A stretch of 7,341 nucleotides of DNA from positions 1 to 7,341 of the forward strand of contig JALWNV010000054.1 in NCBI GenBank assembly GCA_027083665.1, read 5' to 3'. The position numbers and the translations under genes were made by a program. Shown here one piece after another: positions 6,364 to 7,341 of this stretch. The DNA comes from Helicobacteraceae bacterium. GTDB taxonomy: Bacteria > Campylobacterota > Campylobacteria > Campylobacterales > Sulfurimonadaceae. The notes under the pieces were generated by a model. The model was given only the letters and a program-made list of their open reading frames with translations, had not been told where the DNA came from and did not search any database. Each line of letters starts with the position of its first letter. The first letter of the stretch is position 1.

Positions 6364-7341
6364 ACACGAACGTTTCAAAGACCTGATGATCGTATTCGAA
6401 AATCTCGTTGCCGAACTGACGCATCGCTTTAAGCCACTGTTCAACTGCCGGTTTATGGTATCCAAGCTCATCTACGGCTGCACGTTTGAGGTGTTTGAAT
6501 TCAGCAAATAGCGTCGTCGCAAAGATCGAGGGGTCATCCGTGTTGATGCACACTCTGACTCGTCCTTTGCGAATGGCATAGCGGTTATATTTTTTCTGCT
6601 CCTTTTCATCAAAACCGTTGACAGGATCCCATCGAAAAACAGGATGCTCGGCAAAATGTTCCAATTGTGCGATATAGACATTGGAAGAGGGATTCGCTTC
6701 AATGTATATCCCCTTATCCGCGATCTTTTGGAGCATAAGGTCCTGAACCGCCCGCAACACATCCAGCTCCAAAGCATCCAGCTCTTCGGTCGTTTTGGCT
6801 TCTTTGCTCCCCGTGTATGCCAAACGCAGCGTTTTATTTCCATTTTCACGCCCTTTGGCATCTGTATGATATCTTCTGAACAGTTCTATTGCATCTTTAT
6901 TCTCTTCACCTTTAGGCCATACAGCTTTTCTAAAATAGAGGTCGTTTCCCTTTGTCCGCATTGTTTCCGAAGATTCGATCGGACAATATTTTCTGAGCTC
7001 CCACGCCGAATACAGCTGCTGAGGCGAATAACCCACACCATAGATTTCAGTACTCAGTTTCTCTATCAGATACTCGGCACGGTGCAAAAAGCCGACGGCT
7101 TCGGGATAGTACTGCAACACCATCCCGACCTGTTTGTGCAGCCAGACCAGATCGTCCAAACGGTCGATCTTACGCATAAAGACATCACCGTTACGCTCAA
7201 GCCACTGCGCTGGGTCGATACCGACCGCCAGGGCATGTCCGAGGCGGTCATGCGAGTGCATGCCGTAATAAGTAATGGTCTCGTCGATACGTCGTATACC
7301 CGTTGCAATATGGTTGAAATCCTCCCCGGCATGCACTCGCA
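6362..7341 (-). CDS. Long-form adenosine deaminase-like protein, C-terminal part (RdrB-like candidate)
   Basis: The visible 325 codons are the C-terminal part of a leftward gene that continues past the right edge. The first complete codons read R-V-HAGEDF, so the GTG at 7336 is an internal valine, not a start. Numbering from that valine, the motifs are HAGE (2-5, catalytic Glu5), DRLGHA (30-35, catalytic His34), EANPSSN (213-219) and INTDDPSIF (264-272, metal-ligand Asp267). These are the second-half signatures of the adenosine/AMP deaminase family. The N-terminal HxH metal site would lie outside the window. About 180 residues separate His34 from NPSSN, where ordinary adenosine deaminases have only some two dozen. 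Such an insertion is a feature of large deaminases such as RdrB of RADAR. GC content (about 45%) is well below its neighbours. Family is confident; RADAR membership is inference. Confidence 0.85.
   Translation of the reverse strand, partial: RVHAGEDFNHIATGIRRIDETITYYGMHSHDRLGHALAVGIDPAQWLERNGDVFMRKIDRLDDLVWLHKQVGMVLQYYPEAVGFLHRAEYLIEKLSTEIYGVGYSPQQLYSAWELRKYCPIESSETMRTKGNDLYFRKAVWPKGEENKDAIELFRRYHTDAKGRENGNKTLRLAYTGSKEAKTTEELDALELDVLRAVQDLMLQKIADKGIYIEANPSSNVYIAQLEHFAEHPVFRWDPVNGFDEKEQKKYNRYAIRKGRVRVCINTDDPSIFATTLFAEFKHLKRAAVDELGYHKPAVEQWLKAMRQFGNEIFEYDHQVFETFV

Noticed and set aside
6278..6511. Plus-strand 77-codon frame starting with TTG
   Set aside because: Its second part is antisense to the conserved 3' end of the deaminase gene. 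Its first part is better explained as one frame of a decayed maf start.
7334..7336. GTG that could be read as the start of the deaminase gene
   Set aside because: It is the valine directly before the HAGE motif in the middle of the family's domain. The frame stays open upstream to the edge, and the required N-terminal metal site would be missing.

Overview
This 7.3 kb window looks like a chromosomal segment of a Gram-negative (diderm) bacterium. Two lipoproteins, a periplasm-facing diheme cytochrome c and a membrane-anchored periplasmic binding protein all imply an outer envelope space. Most of the window is GC-rich (roughly 55-60% by hand counts of sampled lines, up to about 70% in the densest), with short AT-rich intergenic stretches. 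A respiratory chemolithotroph of the Campylobacterota (Sulfurovum/Nitratifractor type) would fit, but this is a weak guess from style and gene content.

Layout, left to right. Positions 1-51 may be the first codons of a leftward gene. An AT-rich gap (52-173) carries several TATAAT boxes and a perfect 15-base match to the PerR-box consensus just before a rightward diheme cytochrome c lipoprotein (174-878). A leftward pair converges on it: an orphan Fe(III)-type periplasmic binding protein (1789-2793) and a RssA-like patatin phospholipase (885-1763). A 101-base divergent promoter region follows.

Next is a tightly packed rightward unit: a 12-helix APC-like membrane protein (2895-4103), an ABM-fold monooxygenase (4122-4442), a lipoprotein that appears to join an RlpA-like double-psi beta-barrel to a GH114 glycosidase (4439-5833), and D-aminoacyl-tRNA deacylase Dtd (5830-6273). 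The last two starts overlap the preceding stops (ATGA and GTGA), so translational coupling is likely. The lipoprotein probably acts on envelope or matrix glycans. The transporter and monooxygenase cannot be tied to a pathway from sequence alone.

After dtd the composition drops to about 45% GC. An 80-base stretch resembles a decayed 5' end of maf. It abuts the 3' end of a leftward, edge-truncated, long-form adenosine deaminase-like gene (6362-7341). The large insertion inside its deaminase domain recalls RdrB of the RADAR anti-phage system. The right edge may therefore be the border of a horizontally acquired defence island that replaced maf. The decisive partner, rdrA, would lie outside the window.
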